Shown piece after piece: positions 1-8,247 of a stretch of DNA of 48,255 bases. This stretch comes from Chloroflexota bacterium (GTDB taxonomy: Bacteria; Chloroflexota; UBA11872; UBA12225), in contig SHXX01000009.1 of NCBI GenBank assembly GCA_009693165.1, forward strand, positions 1-48,255, read 5' to 3'. A program made the position numbers and the translations under genes. Under the pieces are notes generated by a model. The model was not told where the DNA came from and did no database searches. It saw nothing but the letters and a program-made list of their open reading frames with translations. Positions within the stretch are counted from its first letter, which is position 1, and the number at the start of each line of letters is the position of its first letter.

Positions 1-91
1 CCTCCAACCGGACGTTCGCCGCGCGGAGGTCAACGATCGTTGCCTGCTGCTCAACAACCAGTGCCTGCAAGGTGGCGACCACGGATGGCAT
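1..91 (-). CDS. IS66-family transposase, N-terminal fragment (runs off window)
   Basis: The minus frame starts ATG at 91-89 and reads about 30 residues, MPSVVATLQALVVEQQATIV followed by DLRAANVRLE, before leaving the window. This leucine-rich heptad-like start resembles the coiled-coil N-terminus that precedes the DDE domain in IS66 TnpC transposases. No OrfA/OrfB-like genes fit between the start and the IS tip, so it would be a single-gene element such as the ISBst12 type. The catalytic domain is not visible, so the family call leans on the terminal repeat. Confidence 0.5.
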   Translation of the reverse strand, partial: MPSVVATLQALVVEQQATIVDLRAANVRLE

Positions 92-148
92 CACTCAACA
101 GAACGCGGAAGGAATACCGTCCGGCACCCTACCCCCGTGAACGGTTAC
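1..148 (-). mobile_element. Terminal part of an IS66-like insertion sequence (cut by window edge)
   Basis: Read on the minus strand, the tip at 148-142 starts GTAACCGTTCACGGGGGTAG, the GTAA-type end known for IS66-family elements, and a transposase-like frame opens 57 bases inside it. The bases just outside (149-156, CCTGCGCG) would be the 8-bp target duplication expected of this family, but the other end lies outside the window. Immediately beyond the tip a pentapeptide-repeat frame resumes, so the element appears to sit inside that gene. The family call rests on the tip and on the first 30 residues of the transposase. Confidence 0.6.
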
Positions 149-269
149 CCTGCGCGGGGCACTCCTTGCAGGTGCCGACCTCCGCAGCGCCGACTTGACC
201 AATGCAATCCTTGACGACGCAGACTTGAGCGGCGCCATTCTGGATGGCACGACGGGTTACAAGCGCTGA
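149..269 (+). pseudogene. 3' remnant of a pentapeptide-repeat protein gene interrupted by the IS
   Basis: The plus frame ending TGA at 267-269 reads LRGALLAGADLRSADLTNAI then LDDADLSGAILDGTTGYKR, with the A(D/N)Lxx periodicity of pentapeptide-repeat right-handed beta-helix proteins. The frame is closed upstream by a TGA at 138-140 that lies inside the IS sequence, so only the C-terminal 40 or so residues remain here. There is no start codon or ribosome site. The matching 5' half should lie to the left of the IS, outside the window. Confidence 0.6.
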
Positions 270-410
270 TCATTGAACTTTGAACTCACCATCTGGCTTG
301 GTTCGTGTGGTTCATTCGCAAGTCGTTAGTTCCATCGAAAATTTGGCATTATGACATATTAGAATATATGATAAGTAGTATTTTAATATACTAAGCAATA
401 AATGACACAA
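270..410. other. AT-rich intergenic stretch
   Basis: The 141 bases between the pentapeptide remnant and the membrane-protein gene turn strongly AT-rich from about 335 (runs such as TATTAGAATATATGATAAG), unlike the GC-rich surroundings. I see no gene in it. It may be imported or a relaxed region next to the insertion. Confidence 0.5.
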
Positions 411-965
411 CTAATCCCGTGCGCTCAGTACGCGAACCGCCAAAACTGCAACCCCAAGCGTGAGCCCGGTCATCATCAGTGAATTTGGATCTCCCTGATA
501 GAGACTTGGCGGAATGATCGATGCTCCGGAAAGACCTGCAAGTACGTGGCTGTTGTAGAGACGCGGGACGCCTGACCTTGTAGTGATCCCCGCCAGGGCG
601 AGGCCGGCCATTGCGAGCGCCGCGATCACATCACCAAACTGCCCGATCCCCGTGGTGACGCCTGGGCTGATCATTTCCGGACTTGCAAGAAATGGCGCTA
701 CAGTGGCTCCGATTGCCTCACCTCCGGCCCGCAGCAGTACGGCGATGATGACGGACACTACGGTCGCGAGGGAGCGGGTAACGAGTGTCGAATGCCGGCG
801 GGAACGCTTCTGGACCGGCATCCGGGTCAGCCAGAGAACGACGGCAAAACCGGCCAAGACGGTCAGGACTTGCGGTGCGGTTCTCGAGGTCAAGAACAAC
901 CCGAACGCGGTAACGAGCGATCGCACATCTTCAAGGACAACCGTCAGCTGATCGGGCACCTGCAT
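411..965 (-). CDS. Conserved-type multi-pass membrane protein, function unknown
   Basis: The 184-residue protein has about five hydrophobic segments: residues 35-50 (VLTVLAGFAVVLWL), 65-82, 106-126, 138-150 and 163-180. Polar loops contain a QKRSRRHS cluster that is probably cytoplasmic. There is no catalytic motif and I do not recognise the family. The ATG at 965 has a good GGAGG seven bases upstream on the minus strand. It is followed by about 140 bases of AT-rich sequence before the pentapeptide/IS scar, and nothing nearby suggests a pathway. A small integral membrane protein is all that can be said. Confidence 0.65.
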   Translation of the reverse strand: MQVPDQLTVVLEDVRSLVTAFGLFLTSRTAPQVLTVLAGFAVVLWLTRMPVQKRSRRHSTLVTRSLATVVSVIIAVLLRAGGEAIGATVAPFLASPEMISPGVTTGIGQFGDVIAALAMAGLALAGITTRSGVPRLYNSHVLAGLSGASIIPPSLYQGDPNSLMMTGLTLGVAVLAVRVLSARD

Positions 966-1240
966 CGGACTGCCTCCAAGTATCTATTTCCGCAGACGCC
1001 ACCCTGGCGAAGGAACGCTACCCATGCATAAATCTGGGGCTGCGAGATTGGCGGTGCACCATTGTTGGTCGACTGAATAGCACACGCCCGTCTACGGTCG
1101 CTGACCAGAGTACTCTGATTTCCATTCATGGGCAACGAAGGAAATCTCCCACTGGAGCGCAAGCAGTCGCTCCGCATAGGTGGAACGGTCACCCGTTGAG
1201 ATGCAACCCGCGCTCGCCTCTCCAAGGGAACCGGATCTGC

Positions 1241-2143
1241 TTAGTCGGGCACCCATCCAACCACAGCAGTGTGATCAACGATCACGATCGGCATCGTTGA
1301 TGCCCACTCACGTGCCTGTGGCGTGACCGTTCCCGTGGTCACAAGGTAGGCACGCGCCGACCCTGTATTGATCAGGACACCGGCAAGCTCCCGAAGCACT
1401 GGCGCACCAACGCTGTTCCCTGCGCCAAATCTCTTGGCCTGCGCAACGACCTGAAGGCCGCTGCGAGACGCCACGACGTCGATCCCATCATCACCACCGC
1501 CACCTCGGGCACCAACGACTGTTGCCGCGTACCCTGCCTTGCGAAAACGGGAGGCGACCCATTGCTCGAAGTCTTCGGGCGACATCGCGCGCAATTGCTC
1601 AAGGCTGCGGGTGTCCGGGGAAAATACGTTCCGAAGTGACCAACTCAATCGTCCGAACCATCTTCCTGTCCACTCACCGAGCAGACCCCCTGCCCACCTG
1701 AACGGGGGCAACCGGGCAAGCCACAAGGTCGCCCAGAGTGACACAAGCACCATTGGTGCGGTGATCCATGCACGCTCGACGAGTGGTTCGGCCACGTACA
1801 GCCCGTACATCCAGCCGGCACCCATCACCAGTCCGAGCAGCAGGACCCGGCCGGCGACGGTCTGACGCGCCATCGATCCGAGTGCCCACCTGATCATGGG
1901 AACGCGAACGGCGATCACGAGCAGGGCGGTGGAGACTGTTGCGACCGCGATGGGCAAGGCGTCGTGGTTGGCCTGCGCGAATGCGGTGACGGGACTTTCA
2001 CCAAGGAATTGGGCGACGACCACGTTCGCGTAGTCAGTGCCGGCAAGGAGTGACACAGCACCAATGACCCACGCGTACAAGGCAAGGTCCAGCGACCATG
2101 TCGGCCGGAGCTTGCGAGTGCGGAGTGCACCTAGCCACACCAT
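1241..2143 (-). CDS. Membrane-anchored Mrr-type restriction endonuclease (possibly broken at its N-terminus)
   Basis: From the ATG at 2143 the 300-residue protein has an N-terminal half with four or so membrane helices (about 20-35, 63-80, 98-118, 128-144) and a C-terminal Mrr_cat nuclease domain from about 180. The domain shows DFEQWVASRFRKAGY, then GGDDGIDVV (D222) and QVVAQAKRF (Q235, K237), matching the D-(Q/E)xK core of PD-(D/E)xK nucleases that in this family often cut modified DNA. The ATG at 2143 has no Shine-Dalgarno sequence, and the same frame is open upstream apart from a single TAG at 2168-2170. The original gene may therefore have started further up. No methyltransferase is adjacent, which suits a type IV, modification-dependent enzyme. 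Confidence 0.75.
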   Translation of the reverse strand: MVWLGALRTRKLRPTWSLDLALYAWVIGAVSLLAGTDYANVVVAQFLGESPVTAFAQANHDALPIAVATVSTALLVIAVRVPMIRWALGSMARQTVAGRVLLLGLVMGAGWMYGLYVAEPLVERAWITAPMVLVSLWATLWLARLPPFRWAGGLLGEWTGRWFGRLSWSLRNVFSPDTRSLEQLRAMSPEDFEQWVASRFRKAGYAATVVGARGGGGDDGIDVVASRSGLQVVAQAKRFGAGNSVGAPVLRELAGVLINTGSARAYLVTTGTVTPQAREWASTMPIVIVDHTAVVGWVPD

Positions 2144-2167
2144 CGCTGAGAGTGATGCAAGTGCCCC

Positions 2168-2371
2168 CTAGCCGACAGACATCGGCGGAAGGAGAGGCAC
2201 GGCGGCCAAGATTGGAATGGGCAAGAGCGCCATGATGGTCGGAAGGTGAAGGGCCCGTGCCCACCAGCGCGCAAAACGCCCCTGCCGGTAACGCACACCT
2301 CGTTTCCAGAACCGCTCCACCACCAAAGCCCTGAGTACAGGTCTAGGGACCGCGCGAATCTCCCCCCTCAC
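2168..2371 (-). pseudogene. Possible lost N-terminal part of the Mrr-type protein (separated by an amber codon)
   Basis: This stretch is in the same minus frame as the Mrr-type gene that follows it. It ends in TAG and encodes a basic N-terminus plus a membrane helix (LPTIMALLPIPILAAVPLL). Read through the TAG, it continues as GALASLSAMVWLGAL, a plausible second helix running into the downstream protein. It could be a nonsense mutation, a sequencing error, or a separate short membrane peptide. The open frame begins inside a GC-rich hairpin (2360-2399), so the true start, if any, is probably a GTG nearer 2323. Confidence 0.4.
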
Positions 2372-2399
2372 CCATGCCGACGCAGGGGTGAGGGGGGAG
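2360..2399 (-). terminator. Perfect 14-bp GC-rich inverted repeat downstream of the solute-binding protein gene
   Basis: CTCCCCCCTCACCC (2360-2373) and its exact reverse complement (2386-2399) flank a 12-base loop. It lies 17 bases past the stop of the solute-binding lipoprotein gene on the minus strand and could end its transcript, although no T-run follows. It may alternatively be a dispersed REP-like palindrome. Confidence 0.5.
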
Positions 2400-2415
2400 G
2401 AACCGCCGAAGGGCC

Positions 2416-3861
2416 CTATGGCTTGATCGGGACTGCATACCCCTTGTACGGCAGGCAGCTGCCGTATTCGACCTCGTTGTTTATGCGGGTGTTGAATGCC
2501 TTGATCGTGTCCGCAAGGGTCTTCTTTCCGGCAAACACGTCGTTCATCTCGACAGCGTACTCGTCGTAGTGGCGGCGGGTGGTGTCATGCCGGAAGTGGA
2601 TGCCGTAGGGGACCTTGTAGGCGTCCGCAAAGACCTGGGTGTGCAGTTTCGGGTCACGCACGTACTCGGCCTGAGCCGTCTTGAGGGTTGGCAACTGGAC
2701 CTTTTCCTTCGCCCAGAAGTTCTGGATGTCAGGTCCGCCAAGCCACTTGATGAATTCGTAAGCCTGATCCGCAACCTTTGTCGTCTTGGAAACGGTATGC
2801 GGGTTGCCTGACACGATCGTCACACCAGGTTGGTCCTTGGTACGACCCGGGAATGGGGCGATGTCGTACTCGAAGTTCCCACCAATCTCCTTGCGGATCG
2901 CGCTGTGGGCCGCTGCCGCCCGGATGCGGAAGACGGCGCGTCCCTGCCCGAATGCCTTCTCTCCACCGCCGAGTTCGGCCTGAACCGCGTTCGGCATGAT
3001 CAGCTTGCGGTCGTACCACCCCTTGATGAACTCCTGCGCCTCGAGCGCCGCTTTGCTGTCCAGGGTGTATTTCATCGCTTCGAAATCCGCCCAGCCGCCA
3101 CCCCATGTCCAGATGAACATTCCGTTGGATTCGCTCATTCCCCAGGCGTCCGTCCGCACACCATAGACATCAGTTCCCGAGTTGCCCGTCACGCGTGCCG
3201 TCTTGACCATCATCTCCTGCATGTCTTCCAGGGTCCATTTCCCCTGGAAGTCGTCCCAGGGATCCTTCGCCCCTGCCTGCTTGAGAAGGGTCTTGTTGTA
3301 GTAGACCGCCCGTGGGTCAGCGTCGAATGGGAAGGCATAGGTCTTGCCACACCATATCTCGCTCCCCATGAGGACATAGTCCTTCCTGAGATCAATCTTG
3401 TCCCTCTTGAGGTAGTCGGAAATCTCGAGGATCGCGTTGGCGTTGTAGAACTTGCTCCAGATGAAGTTGTCACCGCACACCACGTCAGGAGCGGTACCCG
3501 AAGCAAACCAGGCGGTGTACTTTGCCGTGTCGCGGTTCGAGGCATTCAGGTCCACGGTCAACTTGACGTTGAACTCTTCCTCAAACTTCTTGAACAGTGG
3601 CTGGATTGGCGGAACAACTGCGTCGTACCAGGTGTTGAATGACACCTCGACCGGTGGTCCCTTGGTCTTCGGGGCGGCAGTAGGTGCCGGTGCCGAGGTG
3701 GCGGCAACCGCAGCGGTAGGCGCAGCCGAGGGTGGCTTCGGTGCCGCGGTCGGTGCCGCAGGCGCCGCCGGAGCCGCGTCCCCCCCGCAGGCGACAAGCA
3801 TCCCCGGAAGCAAGGTTGCAGTGGCCCGGGCAAGCCACGCCCGGCGTGTGTGCAATTTCAT
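2416..3861 (-). CDS. Extracellular solute-binding lipoprotein of a sugar-type ABC importer
   Basis: The protein of 481 residues starts at the ATG at 3861, which has GGAGA ten bases upstream; an upstream extension of the frame is unlikely to be translated. It begins MKLHTRRAWLARATATLLPG then MLVACGG, a lipoprotein signal with lipobox LVAC. A long Ala/Pro/Thr linker follows, and then a periplasmic-binding fold of the UgpB/MalE type (family 1 solute-binding proteins): VEVSFNTWYD, FASGTAPDVVCGDNF, FEYDIAPFPG, YEFIKWLGGPDIQNFWAKEK. Such proteins sit outside the membrane and deliver sugars or similar solutes to MalF/MalG-like permeases. No permease or ATPase gene is beside it, so it is an orphan here. 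The substrate cannot be read from sequence. Confidence 0.9.
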   Translation of the reverse strand: MKLHTRRAWLARATATLLPGMLVACGGDAAPAAPAAPTAAPKPPSAAPTAAVAATSAPAPTAAPKTKGPPVEVSFNTWYDAVVPPIQPLFKKFEEEFNVKLTVDLNASNRDTAKYTAWFASGTAPDVVCGDNFIWSKFYNANAILEISDYLKRDKIDLRKDYVLMGSEIWCGKTYAFPFDADPRAVYYNKTLLKQAGAKDPWDDFQGKWTLEDMQEMMVKTARVTGNSGTDVYGVRTDAWGMSESNGMFIWTWGGGWADFEAMKYTLDSKAALEAQEFIKGWYDRKLIMPNAVQAELGGGEKAFGQGRAVFRIRAAAAHSAIRKEIGGNFEYDIAPFPGRTKDQPGVTIVSGNPHTVSKTTKVADQAYEFIKWLGGPDIQNFWAKEKVQLPTLKTAQAEYVRDPKLHTQVFADAYKVPYGIHFRHDTTRRHYDEYAVEMNDVFAGKKTLADTIKAFNTRINNEVEYGSCLPYKGYAVPIKP

Positions 3862-4081
3862 GAAATACGGTCTCCTCAATTGCCAGCGCGCCGGTTGTGA
3901 CGCGGATGCATACCGCAAGGTATTGGACAGATTTCCGCCGGTCAAGCGGCCACATGGCTTTTGACCGTGAGCATCAATGTGCCCATCAGGTTTGCGTCCG
4001 GTTCCCGGAGAAGTTGCCAGTTTCGGCAGATCCCGGAGACCCCAGGCGCGAGTGAACGCGCCATGCGGCATCATCCCAACA

Positions 4082-5731
4082 ATGGCGTATGGGCAGTTCT
4101 CGCGCGGCCGAACGACCTTTCAGGCAATCCTTGCCTCGGTACGTGCCGTACTCGTCGCGGTTCGCGTGGTTCTGACAATCCTGTCGGTAGCGTCAGTCGC
4201 AACGTGGGGTGCTTGGCTTGCATCCGGGCGGGTAGACAAGGCATGGCCGGAACGAAATCGCTTGGAATATGAAGTGAGGGAACTCGTTGCACGGTATCTG
4301 GTTCCGACAGCGACCGAAACCCTGCCACCCGGGTCCATCACCGGCAAGGTCCACATGCGTCTGCCAGACGCCACTCCATCACCAACCCCGGAACGGACCC
4401 TGGAGCTCGCGCCGTCCCCGTCGGTGAGCGCCCAGTGGTGGGTTACGCCCACCGTGGCTGCGACCGTGGCACCAACCCGCACCGCGTTGCCAACCTCCAC
4501 CCCCGCAGGGACGCCGGTGGGAACTCCAACTGCCCGGCTTGGCCCTGTCAGCGGTGCGACGGTGCTCATCGCGGATGCCGAGGCAAACGTCGTCGAGTCG
4601 ACAACAGATTCTTCGGGCGCATTCGCGCTTTCGGGTGTCGATGGGAGACGCTATCTGGTGGCGGTAAGTGCCCCCGGGTTCGCTTCGGTGGTCATTGATC
4701 ATCCTGCAACCCGGGATCCGGTTGATCGGCTCATTGCCTGGTTCCTGCCCGGCATCCTGGTGCCCTGGAATGGCGATGTGGCACTTGAAGTCGTGTTGGA
4801 CCGTCAACCGGATGCCCCAACGATCGCACCGCGCGAGGCCACCCTTGTGACCGGTGACCCCGTGACGGTCCGGTGCGAGAACCCCGTCTCAGCGAGTGCC
4901 GAACGGATGCCTGTCGACTTCCTGGGCCTCGACAATGCCGGGGGAATTATCTGGAAGTACCGACCCGGCAAGGATGAGGGCACTCCCGTGCCGGCCAGGG
5001 CGGACAACCGACCACGGCCGGTGGTGATCGCAGTGATCCCGGCCCCGCTTGCGATCAGCGATTGCGCGCTCGCCGGGTTGGCGTCGGCGGGAAGTGACGT
5101 TCTTGCCATCATCCTTCCACTTGATACCCGGGTCGAGCGAGATGTCCGGCTTGTCCGAATGCTGATCGCATCCGTCCGGCAGCCACCTCTGCCGAGGGTC
5201 GCGACGTCGCCGGATCCGCAAGGATGGCCCGGTTCCGCGGGCCAGGGTCCATTCATCCTCGGTGCGGGCCATGCGGCGGTTCACGCGCTACGTGCGGTCC
5301 GTGATGAACAAACCGGTGCCATTCCAGGGTTGATCCTCATCTCGTCACCCGTGGATATGTTCGCCATGCGCAGGCATTCCAGACGTGTTGCCGAGTTCCC
5401 CGGGCACCTCACCGACTTCCTGACCGGTCTTGGCCCGGCGGACCGTGAGATCGGACGCTACGTGCGCTACTCGGCGCAGTACAACCTGTCTGACGTCATC
5501 CCGCCAACAATGATCGTCCACCACCGGTCAGACCCCACGTTTCCATTCGCGCCTGTTGCGCGATACGCGAACACCTTGGCTCGGTTGGGGGTTCCGCTCG
5601 ACACCATGTTCATTGACGATGGCGCACCCGGGTTCATGGATGACCCCGAAACCGGGCGGGCGGTGCTTGGCCGGATCGAGTCGTTCATCACGTCGCACCT
5701 GCCCGCGAGCGCGAGCGACGGTTCTCGCTAG
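4082..5731 (+). CDS. Membrane-anchored protein with carboxypeptidase-regulatory-like domain and a degenerate alpha/beta-hydrolase domain
   Basis: The protein of 549 residues has a membrane anchor (about 14-36) and a Pro/Thr-rich linker. A regulatory-like beta-sandwich follows (GPVSGATVLIADAEANVVES; DSSGAFALSGVDGRRYLVAV). The last 230 residues look like a dienelactone-hydrolase or S9-peptidase fold. The usual G-x-S/C-x-G nucleophile elbow reads LGAGHAAVHAL, with Gly where Ser should be. The catalytic Asp region is kept (HHRSDPTFPFAPV). The final GAGHGF-type motif reads DDGAPGFMDD, with no His. Two of three catalytic residues thus appear absent, which suggests a binding or structural role. I chose the ATG at 4082 because it just precedes the anchor; no strong ribosome site is seen. 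It is divergent from the lipoprotein gene. Confidence 0.7.
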   Translation: MAYGQFSRGRTTFQAILASVRAVLVAVRVVLTILSVASVATWGAWLASGRVDKAWPERNRLEYEVRELVARYLVPTATETLPPGSITGKVHMRLPDATPSPTPERTLELAPSPSVSAQWWVTPTVAATVAPTRTALPTSTPAGTPVGTPTARLGPVSGATVLIADAEANVVESTTDSSGAFALSGVDGRRYLVAVSAPGFASVVIDHPATRDPVDRLIAWFLPGILVPWNGDVALEVVLDRQPDAPTIAPREATLVTGDPVTVRCENPVSASAERMPVDFLGLDNAGGIIWKYRPGKDEGTPVPARADNRPRPVVIAVIPAPLAISDCALAGLASAGSDVLAIILPLDTRVERDVRLVRMLIASVRQPPLPRVATSPDPQGWPGSAGQGPFILGAGHAAVHALRAVRDEQTGAIPGLILISSPVDMFAMRRHSRRVAEFPGHLTDFLTGLGPADREIGRYVRYSAQYNLSDVIPPTMIVHHRSDPTFPFAPVARYANTLARLGVPLDTMFIDDGAPGFMDDPETGRAVLGRIESFITSHLPASASDGSR

Positions 5732-5766
5732 ATCACCTCGAGGCGCAAGGACCAGAACCGGGAAAC

Positions 5767-5801
5767 GCCACAACCCCACCTTGGCAAGGGGGAGTTGTGG
5801 C
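5767..5801. terminator. Imperfect inverted repeat between convergent genes
   Basis: GCCACAAC at 5767-5774 pairs with GTTGTGGC at 5794-5801, and the inner arms continue pairing with two mismatches to a tiny loop around TTGGCAA. It sits between two convergent stop codons (5731 and 5852), where a two-way terminator is expected. T-runs are weak on both sides. Confidence 0.5.
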
Positions 5802-5851
5802 GGAAAGGTGCACCAGCACTCTGACCCTCTGGTAGCGGGGCAGTTCCCAAG

Positions 5852-7093
5852 TCAGTCGAAGAAGCCCCTATCCGACGCATGCAGGTGCTTGCGTGCCTCA
5901 TTGACACGGAATGTGACCCCGAGGCCCGGTCGGTCCCAGACGTCGATGAAGCCGTCCTTGACGATCGGGTCCGGCAGACCGTCGACGATGTCGTACCACC
6001 ACGGAGGCCGTGCGACCGGGTACTCGAAGGCAATGAAGTTGTGAGGCAGCGTGGCCGAGACTTGCACGAGGCCGGCCAAGCCGATCACTCCATCAAGTGT
6101 CCCGTGGGGCGCCATCAGGATCCCGTGGAGGTCCGCGTACTCGGCCACCCACTTGAGTTCGGCAAGCCCACCCACGTCGGCGGGATCCGGTCCAACGACC
6201 CGTACGGCCTGCTTCTCAAAGAGTTCCTTGAAATGATGGCGAAGGTAGATCTGTTCGCCGGTGTGGACGGGTGTGGACGTCGCCTGCGTCACTTCGCGAT
6301 AGGCCGAGGCATTCACCCAGGGCACGTAGTCGCCGGTCAGGATGTCCTCAATCCACATGATGTTGTGAGGTTCCATCGCCCGGCCGAACCTGATCGCATC
6401 CGGAATGGTCCATCCCGGGCCACAGTCAAGTGCCAAGCCGATGGATTCCCCGGTGACCTTCTTCATCGCCTCGACGCACCGGATGATGTGGTTCAGGCCC
6501 TGTTCGGTCAGCAGACCACGCGAACCCGCAAACCCGCCCCGCGATGGATCATCAACGCGGTCGTACGAATACGCGAAGTTCGGCACGGAGTCCGGCATTC
6601 CGGAGTGGTAGCTTACGCCTTGCTTGATGATCGTGAAGCCCTCGGGAGACTCCTTCATCATCTGCATGTTCTCCGCATACGCCTCGGGCGACTGGTCGCG
6701 CAATGGAAAACGCACGTTGCCGTTGTAGACGCGGACCTTGTCGCGCACCTTGCCTCCAAGCAGCTTGTGTACTGGAAGGTTTGCGGCCTTCCCGGCCACA
6801 TCCCATAGCGCCATCTCGATGGCAGACACGGACGCCCCCCAGGGCTTGAAGCTCCCACGACGCCGGATGCGTAGCATGCATCGCTCAACGTCCGTGGGGT
6901 CCATGCCAATCAAGGCGTCACGGTAGTAGAGGATGTGGGGCTTCAGGTAGGGCTTGCTCGACTCAACCTGCCCATACCCATCGATGCCGGCATCGGTCAC
7001 GATCCGGACGATCGGTGAGCAATGGGTGTCAAAGGCATTCGGGTCATCTGGGCGGTCGCCGATGACGGCAACCTTGATGTCGATGATCTTCAC
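5852..7093 (-). CDS. Enolase-superfamily enzyme, mandelate racemase/muconate lactonizing type
   Basis: A GTG start at 7093 follows GGAG with good spacing and gives 413 residues, beginning MKIIDIKVAVIGDRP. The N-terminal capping domain is followed by a TIM barrel. The three expected acidic metal ligands are visible at D223 (LALDCGPG), E249 (MWIEDI) and E280 (HTGEQI). A His-Asp dyad, H330 (MAPHGTLDG) with D303 or D306 (GPDPADVGG), and a Lys near 157 (TIIKQG) place it with the mandelate racemase subgroup. These enzymes abstract a proton alpha to a carboxylate, typically racemising or dehydrating sugar acids; the exact substrate is not deducible. It lies downstream of the beta-lactamase gene on the same strand, 158 bases away. 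Confidence 0.88.
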   Translation of the reverse strand: MKIIDIKVAVIGDRPDDPNAFDTHCSPIVRIVTDAGIDGYGQVESSKPYLKPHILYYRDALIGMDPTDVERCMLRIRRRGSFKPWGASVSAIEMALWDVAGKAANLPVHKLLGGKVRDKVRVYNGNVRFPLRDQSPEAYAENMQMMKESPEGFTIIKQGVSYHSGMPDSVPNFAYSYDRVDDPSRGGFAGSRGLLTEQGLNHIIRCVEAMKKVTGESIGLALDCGPGWTIPDAIRFGRAMEPHNIMWIEDILTGDYVPWVNASAYREVTQATSTPVHTGEQIYLRHHFKELFEKQAVRVVGPDPADVGGLAELKWVAEYADLHGILMAPHGTLDGVIGLAGLVQVSATLPHNFIAFEYPVARPPWWYDIVDGLPDPIVKDGFIDVWDRPGLGVTFRVNEARKHLHASDRGFFD

Positions 7094-7251
7094 GCAGGGC
7101 TCCTTCCACCGGCCCGGCAACTCCACCGGGCCGGTCGGCAGAGTAGCACGTCCGTCAGGACCGTCTCGAGCAACCGCGCTATTGGCGAGATGCTCACGCG
7201 TGCCGGTGGCAGCCGCGATTGCACGTCGCCGTGAAGGGATTCCCGCCCAAG

Positions 7252-8247
7252 TCATACGCCCGTGAAGAAGCGGTGGACGACGCGGGTGACCGCCGTGATC
7301 GTCCGTTCGCCTACGTTGGGGTCGTCAAGGTCGTGGGTCAGGACCGCAAGTGCGTACGGTCCGGTCGGCCCAAACACGATGCCGGCGTCATTGCGGATCC
7401 CCTCCAACTGGCCACTCTTGTGGGCAAGTCGCGTACCGGGAGGGAGACCTGCTCGGATCCACGCTGACGGCTGGACCTGGGTCATCAGCTCAAGCATCTG
7501 GCCAGTCCCCTCTGGCGAAACAATCGTGCCCTCCATGAGGGCGCGAAGCATGGTCACTACATCACCAGCCGACGTCTCATCGGGCCGCTCGTCGACGTAG
7601 AACCAGGTTCGTGACATCCCCAATGACCGGGTCCATTCGTTGAGTTTTCGGCTCGTGATGGTGCGCAACAGGGCAAAGGCTGCAGTATTGTCCGAGATGC
7701 CGATCATCAGTGACAGCGCCTCGGCCACTGAAACGTCCTCACCAACACGATACTGGAGGATGCCGGCTCCCGGGGCTGCATCCTCAGGCATGATGGTGAT
7801 CATCTGGTCCAGGTTGACGCGGTTGCGTTCGATCTGGCGATACGTCTCGGTGAGGATGTTCAGTTTGAACAGGCTTGCCGGTGGGACAACATCGTCGGCG
7901 TTGAGGGCCATGCCGGTGCCGTCCACGAGGTGGACGACGGCAATCGCGACTGACGCAGCACGGTCCGGCAGCACTGAAGCCACCGCCTGGGCGAGCCGGG
8001 CACTTGGGTGGCGTGGCAACCATGGAGCGGGCACTTCCGATGCGAGGTGACCCCCCGTCCCCGTGACTTGTCGGGTGCCTTCCGCCATCGCGAAACCCGG
8101 GTGAGCCGTGAGGGCAGCCAATGCCAAGCCACCGAGCCAGCGCCGGGACCAGCCATGCTGCGAAGTCCGGGCCCCGCTCGTAGTGTCGGCGATCAGGTTT
8201 CGCGGGTCTTCCATGGTACTGAGGCGCCGAAGCAAAATTGCTCGCAT
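7252..8247 (-). CDS. Class A beta-lactamase-family serine hydrolase, Tat-type signal
   Basis: The 331-residue protein carries a twin-arginine-like leader (SRRWLGGLALAALTAHPGFA, with R35 and R36), so export as a folded protein is likely. Class A signature elements are in order: SLFK (S125, K128), SDN (185-187) and KSG (277-279). The omega-loop region (VDERPDETSAGDVV) is short and its general-base Glu is not clearly placed. That is common in environmental beta-lactamase2-family proteins whose activity on antibiotics is uncertain. An alternative ATG at 8214 would also keep the whole signal. The gene is divergent from a small membrane protein, and the two share a palindrome-rich promoter region. 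Confidence 0.85.
   Translation of the reverse strand: MRAILLRRLSTMEDPRNLIADTTSGARTSQHGWSRRWLGGLALAALTAHPGFAMAEGTRQVTGTGGHLASEVPAPWLPRHPSARLAQAVASVLPDRAASVAIAVVHLVDGTGMALNADDVVPPASLFKLNILTETYRQIERNRVNLDQMITIMPEDAAPGAGILQYRVGEDVSVAEALSLMIGISDNTAAFALLRTITSRKLNEWTRSLGMSRTWFYVDERPDETSAGDVVTMLRALMEGTIVSPEGTGQMLELMTQVQPSAWIRAGLPPGTRLAHKSGQLEGIRNDAGIVFGPTGPYALAVLTHDLDDPNVGERTITAVTRVVHRFFTGV

Noticed and set aside
944-1225. 93-codon minus frame between the membrane protein and Mrr-type genes
   Set aside because: Low-complexity Arg/Ser-rich content without homology features, and it overlaps the membrane-protein start.
5879-6808. 309-codon plus frame opposite the enolase-superfamily gene
   Set aside because: It is antisense to a gene with all catalytic residues in place; typical high-GC shadow frame.
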